From the NCBI RefSeq assembly GCF_001589285.1, contig NZ_JEMA01000400.1, positions 1 through 40,536 of the forward strand: 40,536 bases of DNA, in the 5' to 3' direction. The notes beneath the pieces were generated by a model. The model did no database searches and had not been told where the DNA came from. It saw nothing but the letters and a program-made list of their open reading frames with translations. The number at the start of each line of letters is the position of its first letter. The first letter of the stretch is position 1. Below are positions 30,949 through 38,624 of this stretch, piece by piece. The stretch comes from Sorangium cellulosum (GTDB lineage Bacteria; Myxococcota_A; Polyangia; Polyangiales; Polyangiaceae). The translations under genes were made by a program, and so were the position numbers.

Positions 30949-31388
30949 ATGCGCGCCATCACGGTCGAGCCCGGCAAACCGGTCTCCGGGCTCCCGGAAG
31001 ACGTCCCCGGGCCGCCCGCCGAGCACGGGCCGGTGCTGGTCAGGACGCTCGCCGTCGGCGTGTGCGGCACCGACGTCGAGAGATCGTGAACGGCGGTTAC
31101 GGGTGGGCGCCGCCGGGCAAGGCGCGGCTCGTGATCGGGCACGAGTCGCTCGGCGAGGTGATCGAGGCGCCGCCCGGCAGCGGGCTCGACAGGGGCGACT
31201 GGGTGGTGGGCATCGTGCGCCGCCCCGACCCGGTGCCGTGCGCGAGCTGCGCGCAGGGCGAGTGGGACATGTGCCGCAACGGCCTGTACACCGAGCGCGG
31301 CATCAAGGCGATCGACGGCCATGCCTCGGAGCGGTACCGCATCGAGCCCCGGGACGCGGTTGTCGTCGACAGGAAGCTCGGCGAGCGC
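30949..31388 (+). pseudogene. Glucose 1-dehydrogenase (MDR type), frameshifted and truncated
   Basis: ATG 30949 follows GCTCGGAGGAAGC and reads MRAITVEPGKPVSGLPEDVP to LAVGVCGTDVE, with the catalytic zinc Cys, then stops at 31087-31089. Shifting frame at GTCGAGAGATC restores EIVNGGYGWAPPGKARLVIG, HESLGEV (zinc His-Glu), then VPCASCAQGEWDMC (structural zinc Cys set) and YTERGIKAIDGHASERYRIE. A 2-bp AG duplication explains the frameshift. After about 31385 the similarity ends and the minus-strand LysR gene begins at 31395, so the whole NADP-binding domain (about 200 residues) is absent. A working enzyme would be about 350 residues and oxidise glucose to gluconolactone. Two independent lesions make this a clear pseudogene. 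Confidence 0.85.
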
Positions 31389-31394
31389 CCGTCG

Positions 31395-32306
31395 CTACCC
31401 GCCGAGGAGCGCCCGCGTCCGCTGCTCGGCGCGGCGCCCCTCGTCGGTGAGCTGGTCGATGAACCGCTCGATGATCGGGCTCCGCCGGAAGTTCTCGCGC
31501 GTCATCAGCTCGACAGGCAGCGGCTCCACCTCGGCGATCTCGACGTCGAGCCGCGAGCGCGCCACCTCGGTCAGCGCCAGCGCCGGCGCGAGGCCGATGC
31601 CGAGCCCGCCCGAGACGTACGACACGAGCAGCGACACGCTCGACACGTCGATCGTCGAGACCGGCCGGATCCGCTCGCGATCCAGGTAGGCGTCGAGCAT
31701 CCGCCGCCCCACGCTGCCGGGCGCGAGCCGGAGCAGCGGCTCGCGCCGGAGCCGCTCGCGCAGCGCCGGCGCCTTGCCCTTGAGCCGCGGCCCCACCCAG
31801 AGGAACGGCTGCACGAACAGCGGCTGCTTCACGAGGTCGCCCCCGGCCGACGACGCCGACGCGAGGCCGAGGTCCACCTCCCCGCGCTCCACCCACCGCG
31901 CGGCGTCCACCGAGTTCGCCGTCGTGATCGCGAACCGCACCGGCGCGCGCTGCTCGAGCATCTGCCGGATCACCGGCACGAGCAGCCCCTTGCCGAGGTA
32001 GTCGCTCGCCGCGAGCCGCAAGGTCGTCGACGACTCCCCCGAGAGCTCCGACAGCAGCTCGAACACCCCCTCTGCCTGGTCGAACAGCCGCGTGATCGCC
32101 CCGAGCGCCGCCTCGCCCGCCGGGCTCAGGCGCACGCCGCGCCCGTCGCGCTCGAACAGCGCCACCCCGAAGTGCTCCTCCACCCGGCGCACCTGCTGGC
32201 TCACCGCCGAAGGCGTCTTGTGCAGCCGCCGCGCCGCCTCGGCGACCGAGCCCGATCGGGCCACCAGCAGCACATCCTCGAGCGCGGGGAGGAGCGACGC
32301 GTCCAT
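31395..32306 (-). CDS. LysR-family transcriptional regulator
   Basis: A 303-residue LysR-type regulator. The N-terminal winged helix-turn-helix is at residues 5-65 (LLPALEDVLLVARSGSVAEA, ARRLHKTPSAVSQQVRRVEE and HFGVALFERDGRGVRLSPAG). The substrate-binding domain follows from about 90 (TTLRLAASDYLGKGLLVPVI to ALLGG). The effector is unknown. It is transcribed divergently from leuC with a 225-base region between, the usual layout for a LysR protein that controls its neighbour, so control of leuCD is a reasonable inference; a role on the decayed dehydrogenase side is less likely. Its 3' end abuts the truncated gdh remnant, as if a rearrangement had placed it there. ATG 32306 is the standard family start (MDASLLPALEDV). 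Confidence 0.93.
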   Translation of the reverse strand: MDASLLPALEDVLLVARSGSVAEAARRLHKTPSAVSQQVRRVEEHFGVALFERDGRGVRLSPAGEAALGAITRLFDQAEGVFELLSELSGESSTTLRLAASDYLGKGLLVPVIRQMLEQRAPVRFAITTANSVDAARWVERGEVDLGLASASSAGGDLVKQPLFVQPFLWVGPRLKGKAPALRERLRREPLLRLAPGSVGRRMLDAYLDRERIRPVSTIDVSSVSLLVSYVSGGLGIGLAPALALTEVARSRLDVEIAEVEPLPVELMTRENFRRSPIIERFIDQLTDEGRRAEQRTRALLGG

Positions 32307-32531
32307 GTAGCGTTACTTAACCCATCGTGAAAAAAGTTTCATTCGACTTAATCCTCCCGTTCCCGCATAGTCCTGCCGCCAGCCCGACGCTGCGCCGACC
32401 AGGAGCGCCCCGGCGGCCTCCCGCTCCCGCGGAGGCCGCCTGCGCGCGACGTCGGCGCGCCGGCGCCCGGGCCGGTCCGCTTCGCACGCCGTCCCCTTCA
32501 GCCGCGTTCAGCCGCGCCCCGAGAGGCCATC
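32307..32531. promoter_or_regulatory. Divergent control region LysR / leuC
   Basis: The first 45 bases are strikingly AT-rich for this genome. ACTTAA occurs at 32315-32320 and again at 32346-32351, 31 bases apart (three helical turns). Between them is TGAAA-AAAG-TTTCA (32328-32341), a perfect 5-bp inverted repeat of LysR-box character (T-N12-A). These are good candidates for LysR binding and for the divergent promoters. The remaining part up to leuC (32352-32531) is GC-rich and shows no gene; it may be a long leuC leader. Confidence 0.55.
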
Positions 32532-33941
32532 ATGGGCAAGAGTCTCTATGACAAGGTTTGGGACCTCCACAAAGTTCGCACGTTGCCGAACGGCGAGGAC
32601 CAGCTCTTCATCGGCCTTCACCTGATCCACGAGGTGACGAGCCCCCAGGCGTTCGGGATGCTCCGCGACCTGAACCTGCGCGTGCGCATGCCCGAGCGGA
32701 CGTTCGCGACGCTCGATCACATCGTCCCCACCGACAACCGCAAGCGGCCGTTCAAGGACTCGCTCGCCGAGGGGATGGTCGACGCGCTCAAGAAGGCGTG
32801 CACCGAGCAGGGCGTCACCTTCTTCGACCTCGAGTCCGGGCGGCAGGGCATCGTGCACATCATCGGCCCCGAGCTCGGCCTCACGCAGCCCGGCATGACG
32901 ATCGCGTGCGGCGACTCGCACACGTCGACGCACGGCGCGTTCGGCGCGATCGCGTTCGGCATCGGGACGACGCAGGTGCGCGACGTCCTCGCCACGCAGA
33001 CGCTGAGCCTCCAGCGGCTCAAGGTCCGGCGCATCCAGGTCGAGGGCAAGCTCGGCCCGGGCGTCTACGCGAAGGACATCATCCTCGAGATCATCCGCCG
33101 GCTCGGCGTCTCCGGCGGCACGGGCTACGCGTACGAGTACGGCGGCTCGACCATCGAGGGCTTCTCGATGGAGGAGCGCATGACCCTGTGCAACATGTCG
33201 ATCGAGGGCGGCGCCCGGGTCGGGTACGTCAACCCGGACCAGACGACGTTCGATTACATCAAGGGCCGCCCGTACGCCCCGGCGGGCGAGGCGTGGGACA
33301 GGGCGCTCGAGTACTGGCGCTCGATCGCGTCGGACGACGACGCGCGCTACGACGATGTCGTCCGGATCGACGCGGGTGAGATCGCGCCCACGGTCACCTG
33401 GGGCATCACGCCGGGCCAGGCGATCTCGGTGAAGGAGAACGTCCCTGCGGCCGAGGACGTGGCGAACGAGTCCGAGCGGGCGCTCATCCGCGAGGCGCTC
33501 GAGTACATGCGGCTCGAGGGCGGCAAGCCGATCGAGGGGACGAAGATCAACGTCGCGTTCATCGGGAGCTGCACGAACGGCCGGCTCTCGGACTTCCGGG
33601 AGGTCGCGCGGCGCATCCAGGGGCACAAGGTCGCGCCGAACGTGCGCGCGCTCGCCGTGCCCGGGTCGATGGAGGTCGCGCGCGCGGCCGAGGCCGAGGG
33701 GCTCGACAAGGTCTTCCGCGAGGCCGGCTTCGAGTGGCGCGAGCCGGGCTGCTCGATGTGCCTGGCGATGAACCCCGACAAGCTCATCGGCGACGAGCTG
33801 TGCGCTTCCTCGTCCAACCGCAACTTCAAGGGCCGGCAGGGCAGCCCCACCGGCCGCACCGTGCTGATGAGCCCCGTGATGGTCGCCGCCGCCGCCGTAC
33901 GCGGCGAGATCGCCGACGCCCGTGACGTGTTCGGAATCTGA
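32532..33941 (+). CDS. leuC: 3-Isopropylmalate dehydratase large subunit
   Basis: A 469-residue aconitase-family protein that, with LeuD, isomerises 2- to 3-isopropylmalate in leucine synthesis. The [4Fe-4S] ligands are at Cys347 in GSCTNGR and Cys407/Cys410 in GCSMC. Other family text: [57 protein letters not shown] and [20 protein letters not shown]. Length is normal. ATG 32532 is preceded by GAGAGG 4 bases upstream. leuD follows after 27 bases, so they form an operon. leuA and leuB are not in the window. The divergent LysR gene and the AT-rich control region upstream probably regulate it. Confidence 0.98.
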   Translation: MGKSLYDKVWDLHKVRTLPNGEDQLFIGLHLIHEVTSPQAFGMLRDLNLRVRMPERTFATLDHIVPTDNRKRPFKDSLAEGMVDALKKACTEQGVTFFDLESGRQGIVHIIGPELGLTQPGMTIACGDSHTSTHGAFGAIAFGIGTTQVRDVLATQTLSLQRLKVRRIQVEGKLGPGVYAKDIILEIIRRLGVSGGTGYAYEYGGSTIEGFSMEERMTLCNMSIEGGARVGYVNPDQTTFDYIKGRPYAPAGEAWDRALEYWRSIASDDDARYDDVVRIDAGEIAPTVTWGITPGQAISVKENVPAAEDVANESERALIREALEYMRLEGGKPIEGTKINVAFIGSCTNGRLSDFREVARRIQGHKVAPNVRALAVPGSMEVARAAEAEGLDKVFREAGFEWREPGCSMCLAMNPDKLIGDELCASSSNRNFKGRQGSPTGRTVLMSPVMVAAAAVRGEIADARDVFGI

Positions 33942-33968
33942 CGACGCTCGCACCCGAGGGAGATCCCA

Positions 33969-34586
33969 ATGGCACTCGACCTGATCCAATCCGTCACCGG
34001 CCGCGCCGTTCACGTTCCGGGCGACGACATCGACACCGACCGCATCATCCCCGCGCGCTTCCTCAAGTGCGTCACGTTCGACGGCATCGGCGAGCACCTG
34101 TTCCGCGACGTGCGCTTCGACGAGCGCGGCCAGCAGCGGGAGCACCCGCTGAACGACCCGCGCTTCGCCGGCGCCACGATCCTCATCGCCGACCGCAACT
34201 TCGGCTGCGGCTCGTCGCGCGAGCACGCGCCGCAGTCGATCGCGAAGGCCGGCTTCAAGGCGGTGATCGCCGAGAGCTTCGCCGAGATCTTCTTCGGCAA
34301 CTCGACGACGCTCGGCATCCCCTGCGTCTCGGTGGGCCGCGAGCACCGCGCCGCGCTCGTGGCCCGCGTGAACGCCGAGCCGTCGACGCCCGTCACGGTC
34401 GACCTGCAGGAGCAGGTCGTCCGGGCCGGCGACCTCACGGTGCCCTTCACCATCAAGCCCGGCGCGCGCGAGTCGCTGATCCGCGGCACCTGGGACCCGA
34501 TCGCCCAGCTCCTCGAGGGGGCCGACGAGGTCCAGAAGGTGGCCGCGCGGCTGCCGTACATCCAGCAGCGCGCCGCCGCGCAGTAG
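33969..34586 (+). CDS. leuD: 3-Isopropylmalate dehydratase small subunit
   Basis: A 205-residue small subunit that forms the swivelling domain of isopropylmalate isomerase. Signature text: GDDIDTDRIIPARFLKCVTF, GATILIADRNFGCGSSREHA, APQSIAKAGFKAVIAESFAE and IFFGNSTTLGIPCVSVG. ATG 33969 has GGGAGAT about 6 bases upstream. It is 27 bases after leuC, so it is co-transcribed. The length is normal for bacterial LeuD. A perfect 8-bp hairpin lies 12 bases after its stop and probably ends the transcript. Confidence 0.98.
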   Translation: MALDLIQSVTGRAVHVPGDDIDTDRIIPARFLKCVTFDGIGEHLFRDVRFDERGQQREHPLNDPRFAGATILIADRNFGCGSSREHAPQSIAKAGFKAVIAESFAEIFFGNSTTLGIPCVSVGREHRAALVARVNAEPSTPVTVDLQEQVVRAGDLTVPFTIKPGARESLIRGTWDPIAQLLEGADEVQKVAARLPYIQQRAAAQ

Positions 34587-34597
34587 GCGCCGCCCGA

Positions 34598-34616
34598 TCC
34601 GCCGCAGCGCGGCGGA
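34598..34616 (+). terminator. Hairpin after leuD
   Basis: TCCGCCGC-AGC-GCGGCGGA is a perfect 8-bp stem with a 3-base loop, 12 bases after the leuD stop. No T-run follows. Confidence 0.45.
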
Positions 34617-34617
34617 G

Positions 34618-34805
34618 CTGGCTCAACGTGGCACGCAGCCGCCGCTCCTGCGCAGCGCCCCCCTCCACACGCGTCACCCGACACCGCACGGCGCAGGGCC
34701 GTGAGGCTCCGCCGCCCGCGCCCTGCGCTGGCGCGACGTCCTGATGTCCATTCCGCCCGTCGTGAGCCGGCACGCCCCGGGGCGCACCTGGCTCAACGTG
34801 GCACG
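34618..34805 (+). repeat. Two 18-bp direct repeats downstream of leuD
   Basis: CTGGCTCAACGTGGCACG occurs at 34618-34635 and again at 34788-34805, exactly 170 bases apart. Each ends in ACGTGGCACG, the same core as ACGTGGCATG in the sigma-54-like promoter at 34943-34952. The DNA between 34587 and 35089 contains no supportable gene. Confidence 0.85.
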
Positions 34806-34944
34806 TTCCCGACACTCCCCGTCACACGGCGGCCCTGTCGCGCGCCGCTTCGGCCCGCGGCGGAGGTCGCGCGCGGCCCGAGGCGCGGCAGGAAAGCGCC
34901 GAGATCGTCTGCCCGGAGCGCACGGGGTGGCGGCCGGACGGACG

Positions 34945-34960
34945 TGGCATGTCAGGTGCT
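34945..34960 (+). promoter_or_regulatory. Sigma-54-like -24/-12 promoter
   Basis: TGGCATGTCAGGTGCT matches the -24/-12 consensus TGGCACG-N4-TTGCA, with the invariant GG and GC at the right spacing. It points toward the Cys-module gene starting at 35090. Sigma-54 promoters are frequent in myxobacteria and often serve developmental genes. No enhancer sites were identified. Two TGGCACG cores without a -12 lie further upstream in the 18-bp repeats. Confidence 0.45.
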
Positions 34961-35089
34961 TTATCTCCGGGCGAGCTCTCCGAGCCGGCGCTGAGAAGCC
35001 GCGGAGCAGCAGCGCTCCGCATGCCGCGGCGCAGAGCCATCGTTGCTTGATCGCGTGTCTGCCACAGGCACGCAGGACGGAGTACACCC

Positions 35090-36607
35090 ATGCGATTCGC
35101 GATCTTCTCCTCTCTTCTCTCGCGCTCGTCGACAGCGCGCTCCTCGCTTCAGGGGCTCATCGCGCTCTCTGCGCTCGTGGTGCTCACCGGCGCCAAGGGG
35201 CAGGGCTGCGGGGGCGTGGACGAGCCGCAGCCGCCGCCCGATCCCGACTGCGGGCCTGGCTTCCACTGGGAGACGGTCTGTTCGCCGTGCGACGTCGGCG
35301 AGATGTGCGAAGCGCAGTGTGTGCCTGACGACCGCTGTCCTCGGGGGTGGCTCGAGCAGACCACCTGCGGCGGCAGCACCCCCGTCACGACCACCGCGGG
35401 CCAGGGCGGCTCGGCCGGCGGCGTCGGCATGCCTGTCGATCCGGGGTGCTGGACCGAGTGCGTGCCGCCGCCTCCGATGTGCCCGCCGGGCACCTACGAG
35501 CAGTTCGTGTGCGGCACCGGCAGCTCGACCAGCAGCACCACCGGCGGCGGCGGCTGGGGCAGCGCCAGCGCGGGCGGCGGCGGCTGGGGCATGGGCGGCT
35601 CTCCCGGCGACGCCGCCGCGGCGCCGCCTCCCGACATGTGCTGGACCGAGTGCGTGCCCGTGCCCTACTGCCCGCCGGGCACGACGGCGCATACCGTCTG
35701 CGAGGGCAGCAGCGGCGTCACGACGAGCAGCGTCAGCGTCGGCGTCGGCGGCTCCGGCGGCGCTGACAGCACAAGCGGCGTCGGCGGCTCCGGCGCGTGG
35801 GACGGCGGCGGCGGCGCCGGCGGGGACACGGCCCGGCCGGCTCCCCCCATCGACGGTTGCCGGACCGAGTGCCTCCCGGTGGAGCCCACCTGCCCGCCGG
35901 GCACGAGGGAGCAGACCGTGTGCGACGGCGGCAGCAGCGTCACCGTCGGCGTCGGCGGCACGGGCGGCGGCTCGGGCGCCAGCGAATGGGGCGGTTGCTG
36001 GACCGAGTGCATCCCTGTCGAGCCCTACTGCCCGCCGGGCACGAGGGAGCAGACCGTCTGCAACGACGGCGACGTCATGGTCGCCACCTCGGGCAGCACC
36101 GGCACCGGGTACGGCGGCAGCGGCGGCAGCGGCGGCGCGTATCCCGGCGGCGGCTGCTGGACCGAGTGCATCCCTGTCGAGCCCTTCTGCCCGCCGGACA
36201 CCATCCCGGCGACCGTCTGCGAGGACCCCATGCCCGGCACGTCCGGCAGCAGCGGCTCCGGCTACGGCGACGGCGACTTCGCGGACCCCATTCCGGGCAC
36301 GAGCGGCAGCAGCGGCACCGGCTACGGCGGCAGCGGCGGCGCGTACCCCGGCGGCGGCTGCTGGACCGAGTGCATCCCTGTCGAGCCCTACTGCCCGCCG
36401 GGAACGACCGAGCAGACGGTCTGCTCCGGCTCAGGCACCACCGGCACGGGCGGCGCGGGCGGGTACCCCGGCGAGTGCTGGACCGAGTGCCTGGAGCAGC
36501 CCACCTGCCCCCCCGAGGCGACCGTGCGGACCATCTGCGAGGAGCCGAGCGGCGGCGGCGGCTCCGGCCCGGTCTGCTGGACCGAGTGCGTCCTGATGCT
36601 GCCGTGA
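35090..36607 (+). CDS. Secreted Cys-module repeat protein with Gly/Ser linkers
   Basis: A 505-residue exported protein. The signal region (about residues 18-38, LIALSALVVLTGAKG) is followed by a Cys at about 42. A divergent Cys-rich N-terminal unit (CGPGFHWETVCSPCDVGEMC) precedes seven modules of the form C-W-T-E-C-x-P-(6-9)-C-P-P-G-T-(3-4)-T-V-C: CWTECVPPPPMCPPG, CWTECVPVPYCPPG, CRTECLPVEPTCPPG, CWTECIPVEPYCPPG, CWTECIPVEPFCPPD, CWTECIPVEPYCPPG and CWTECLEQPTCPPE. A final half module, CWTEC, ends the protein. Four cysteines per module suggest two disulfides each. Linkers are Gly/Ser/Thr-rich and up to about 45 residues, and several DNA copies are near-identical, pointing to recent duplication. 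ATG 35090 has GGAG 8 bases upstream. Probably a cell-surface or matrix protein. Confidence 0.88.
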   Translation: MRFAIFSSLLSRSSTARSSLQGLIALSALVVLTGAKGQGCGGVDEPQPPPDPDCGPGFHWETVCSPCDVGEMCEAQCVPDDRCPRGWLEQTTCGGSTPVTTTAGQGGSAGGVGMPVDPGCWTECVPPPPMCPPGTYEQFVCGTGSSTSSTTGGGGWGSASAGGGGWGMGGSPGDAAAAPPPDMCWTECVPVPYCPPGTTAHTVCEGSSGVTTSSVSVGVGGSGGADSTSGVGGSGAWDGGGGAGGDTARPAPPIDGCRTECLPVEPTCPPGTREQTVCDGGSSVTVGVGGTGGGSGASEWGGCWTECIPVEPYCPPGTREQTVCNDGDVMVATSGSTGTGYGGSGGSGGAYPGGGCWTECIPVEPFCPPDTIPATVCEDPMPGTSGSSGSGYGDGDFADPIPGTSGSSGTGYGGSGGAYPGGGCWTECIPVEPYCPPGTTEQTVCSGSGTTGTGGAGGYPGECWTECLEQPTCPPEATVRTICEEPSGGGGSGPVCWTECVLMLP

Positions 36608-36628
36608 CGCGGCGGGCGCGAGCGGCGC

Positions 36629-36661
36629 GAGCGATCCCTCCCGCCCGCGGGAGGATCGCTC
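36629..36661 (+). terminator. Strong hairpin after the Cys-module gene
   Basis: GAGCGATCCCTCCCGC and GCGGGAGGATCGCTC pair over 15 bp with a single bulged C and a loop of two bases, starting 22 bases after the stop. A smaller stem (CTCACC...GGTGAG, 36659-36676) follows. No T-run is present, so a terminator or mRNA-stability role is inferred. Confidence 0.6.
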
Positions 36662-36691
36662 ACCGCTCCCGGTGAGGAGACAGACGCGGAG

Positions 36692-36726
36692 AGCGCCAGA
36701 GGGGATTCCAACCCTCTGGCGCTTTT
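36692..36726 (+). terminator. Rho-independent terminator
   Basis: AGCGCCAGAGGG (36692-36703), loop GATTCCAA, then CCCTCTGGCGCT (36712-36723) form a perfect 12-bp stem followed by TTT. This ends transcription of the Cys-module gene. The rest of 36608-36856 shows no gene. Confidence 0.9.
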
Positions 36727-36856
36727 CGCATACCAGCGGTCACCGAGGGCGCCGGGGCGTCCCTGCGCGGCCGGCTCCGCGCCGACGCGGTGCGCCCCGT
36801 ACGATTTTGCGAAGGACGACCGGGCCCGACCGCATCCAGGGGCAGGAGGCGGTACC

Positions 36857-37804
36857 ATGAGCCTGGCCCACCCATCAGCGTCCCTCTGCCGGGCTTTCAG
36901 GCGGCCCGTGGCCCTGCTGATCCTCGCGTGCGCGGCGCTCCCCCTCGCGGGGTGCCCCCTCCAGGACGCCATGATCGCCCGCGCCGACGGCGAGCCGTCG
37001 CCCCGCGGGGAGCCCGCCCCTCCCCCCGGGGACGAGATCACCCACGTCGAGGTCCCGGAGAACGCCGGTGGGGGGACACCCGGCGCGGGCGGCGGCAGCG
37101 GCGTCGAGGAGGGCAAAGCCCCCGTCGACGAGAACGCCGGCAACAGCGCCGGCCGAGAGCCTCCCGGCGATTCCGACGCGGTCCTGTGCACGGCGAGCTT
37201 TCCCATGACCCTGCGGGACTTCCCCAAGAAGCACCCGGATTTCGGGCCCTCCCAGACCACGAACGGGAAGAACGTCGAGGCCAAGAGCGAGCTCGAGAAC
37301 GGCAGGCCTGTCGACGCGAACCCGCCCTCGGACGAGATCAATCAGGACGACAGCTTCGACGAATGGTTCAAGGACGAGCCGGGCGTCAACATGACGTTCG
37401 ACAGGGTCATCCACCTCGACATGTGGAGCACCGGCGGCCACCTGGGCGGCAGGGATTTCTACTTCCTCGACGGCGTCGGCTTCGGCAACGAGGGCGAGGC
37501 GCACAACTTCGGCTTCACGGCGTCGTTCGAGCTGCCGTTCACCTACCGGATGGGGGCCTTCTTCTCCTTCGACGCGAGCGACGATGTCTGGATATCGATC
37601 GACGACAGCATCGTTGTCAGCCACTCCGTGCGCGACGGGGTGAACGGGACGACCGTCCGCCTGGACGACGAGGCCGCGAGGCTCCGCATGCGGCCCGGGT
37701 CGAAGCACAAGCTCAAGGTCTTCTACGCCGAGCGAGACGGCCGCTCCTCGGTGTTCCGGCTGAACACGGCGCTCGACGTCCCCTGCGAGCCGACCCTCCA
37801 GTGA
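36857..37804 (+). CDS. Fibro-slime domain lipoprotein
   Basis: A 315-residue lipoprotein. The signal ends LPLAGC with Cys33 as the lipidation site. A Pro/Gly/Glu-rich linker follows (about 40-105), then a fibro-slime (PA14-related) domain: FPMTLRDFPKKHPDFG, then DDSFDEWFKDEPGVNMTFDR, the DFYFLDGVGFGNEGEAHNFG strand, and FFSFDASDDVWISIDDSIVV, where the Asp cluster is typical. The family was named from Dictyostelium and Fibrobacter surface proteins and is expected to bind carbohydrate or form slime-type material. ATG 36857 follows GGAGGCGGTACC. It lies downstream of the Cys-module gene but after a strong terminator, so it has its own promoter. Both are probably surface proteins. Cys residues in the domain (DAVLCTAS, DVPCEPT) may form one disulfide. 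Confidence 0.9.
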   Translation: MSLAHPSASLCRAFRRPVALLILACAALPLAGCPLQDAMIARADGEPSPRGEPAPPPGDEITHVEVPENAGGGTPGAGGGSGVEEGKAPVDENAGNSAGREPPGDSDAVLCTASFPMTLRDFPKKHPDFGPSQTTNGKNVEAKSELENGRPVDANPPSDEINQDDSFDEWFKDEPGVNMTFDRVIHLDMWSTGGHLGGRDFYFLDGVGFGNEGEAHNFGFTASFELPFTYRMGAFFSFDASDDVWISIDDSIVVSHSVRDGVNGTTVRLDDEAARLRMRPGSKHKLKVFYAERDGRSSVFRLNTALDVPCEPTLQ

Positions 37805-37838
37805 GCCGCCCGCGGGGCCGGGGAAGAGCGCCCCGGCC

Positions 37839-38588
37839 TCAGCCCGCTCGCCGCGCGGCGCGCGCCGCCTTCGCGTACATGAAATCGAAGGCCCACGCCG
37901 GGAACACGGTGGCCGCGAAGCCCGCGCCGAGCCCGTAGAGGATCTCGTCGAGCGGGACGCCGAGGAGCGCCCTGCCCGGCAAGAGCACGCTGGGCCGCCA
38001 GGTGCGCGCGAACACGCCGGGCACGAGCGCCGCGAAGACGAGGCACAGGCCGAGGTAGAGGGCCGCCGACAGGAGCGCGCCGAGCAGGCTCGGCACGAGC
38101 AGGTCGCCGCGCGCCACGAGGAGGGCCGCGGCGGCCGCCGCCATCGCCGCCACGGCGGCGTAGAGGATCGGCACCCCGGCCGCCAGCAGCGCCCCGGCCA
38201 GCGCGAGCACGAGCGCGACGACCGCGGCCGCCCTCAACCACGGTCGGGCCGACCTCGACCACGTCGGGGTCGCCGGGGTCGCCTGGGTCGCCGGCGGGGC
38301 ACAGGGCACCGGCGTCCGGCGGAAGACAATCGCATAGGCGGTCGAGGAGAACGCGCTGAGCCCGATGAGGAACAGCAGGTCCTCGACGCCGAACCCGATC
38401 CGGTCGGCCAGGTCGAACAGGAACTTCGGGGTCCAGTACGCCGGGTAGAACAGCCGCTCGGTCGCCGCGAACGGCAGCGAGGCGAGCGCCGTCCGCCGCA
38501 TCAGGGCGCGCAGATCCGGGCGCGCGAGCCAGATGACGCCCCCTGGCAGGAGGAAGAGCAGCGAGAGCAGCAGAAACTCGTGGGTCAT
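37839..38588 (-). CDS. Tandem lycopene-cyclase-domain membrane protein
   Basis: A 249-residue polytopic membrane protein with about seven hydrophobic helices. Two copies of the lycopene-cyclase (CrtYc/CrtYd, TIGR03462-like) motif are visible: ERLFYPAYWTPKFLFDLADR with GFGVEDLLFLIGLSAF in the first half, and FARTWRPSVLLPGRALLG with VPLDEILYGLGAGFAATVFP in the second. The acidic P/G-x-D/E-E pairs are the conserved catalytic-type residues of these cyclases, so a fused CrtYcd-like cyclase is inferred. The first domain is followed by a Pro/Ala-Thr linker. Start at ATG 38588 fits the first helix; ATG 38609 is an alternative, because the start region is duplicated with its own Shine-Dalgarno. It is the last gene of the prenyltransferase operon. 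The substrate is unknown: carotenoid or other isoprenoid. Confidence 0.7.
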   Translation of the reverse strand: MTHEFLLLSLLFLLPGGVIWLARPDLRALMRRTALASLPFAATERLFYPAYWTPKFLFDLADRIGFGVEDLLFLIGLSAFSSTAYAIVFRRTPVPCAPPATQATPATPTWSRSARPWLRAAAVVALVLALAGALLAAGVPILYAAVAAMAAAAAALLVARGDLLVPSLLGALLSAALYLGLCLVFAALVPGVFARTWRPSVLLPGRALLGVPLDEILYGLGAGFAATVFPAWAFDFMYAKAARAARRAG

Positions 38589-38624
38589 CGCGCCGCCCTC
38601 CTCGGTCATCGCGCCGCCCCCTCC

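Noticed and set aside
35043-36596. 517-codon alternative frame over the Cys-module gene, Arg/Ala-rich
   Set aside because: Translation is low-complexity and has no signal peptide or regular modules; the overlapping frame at 35090 has both.
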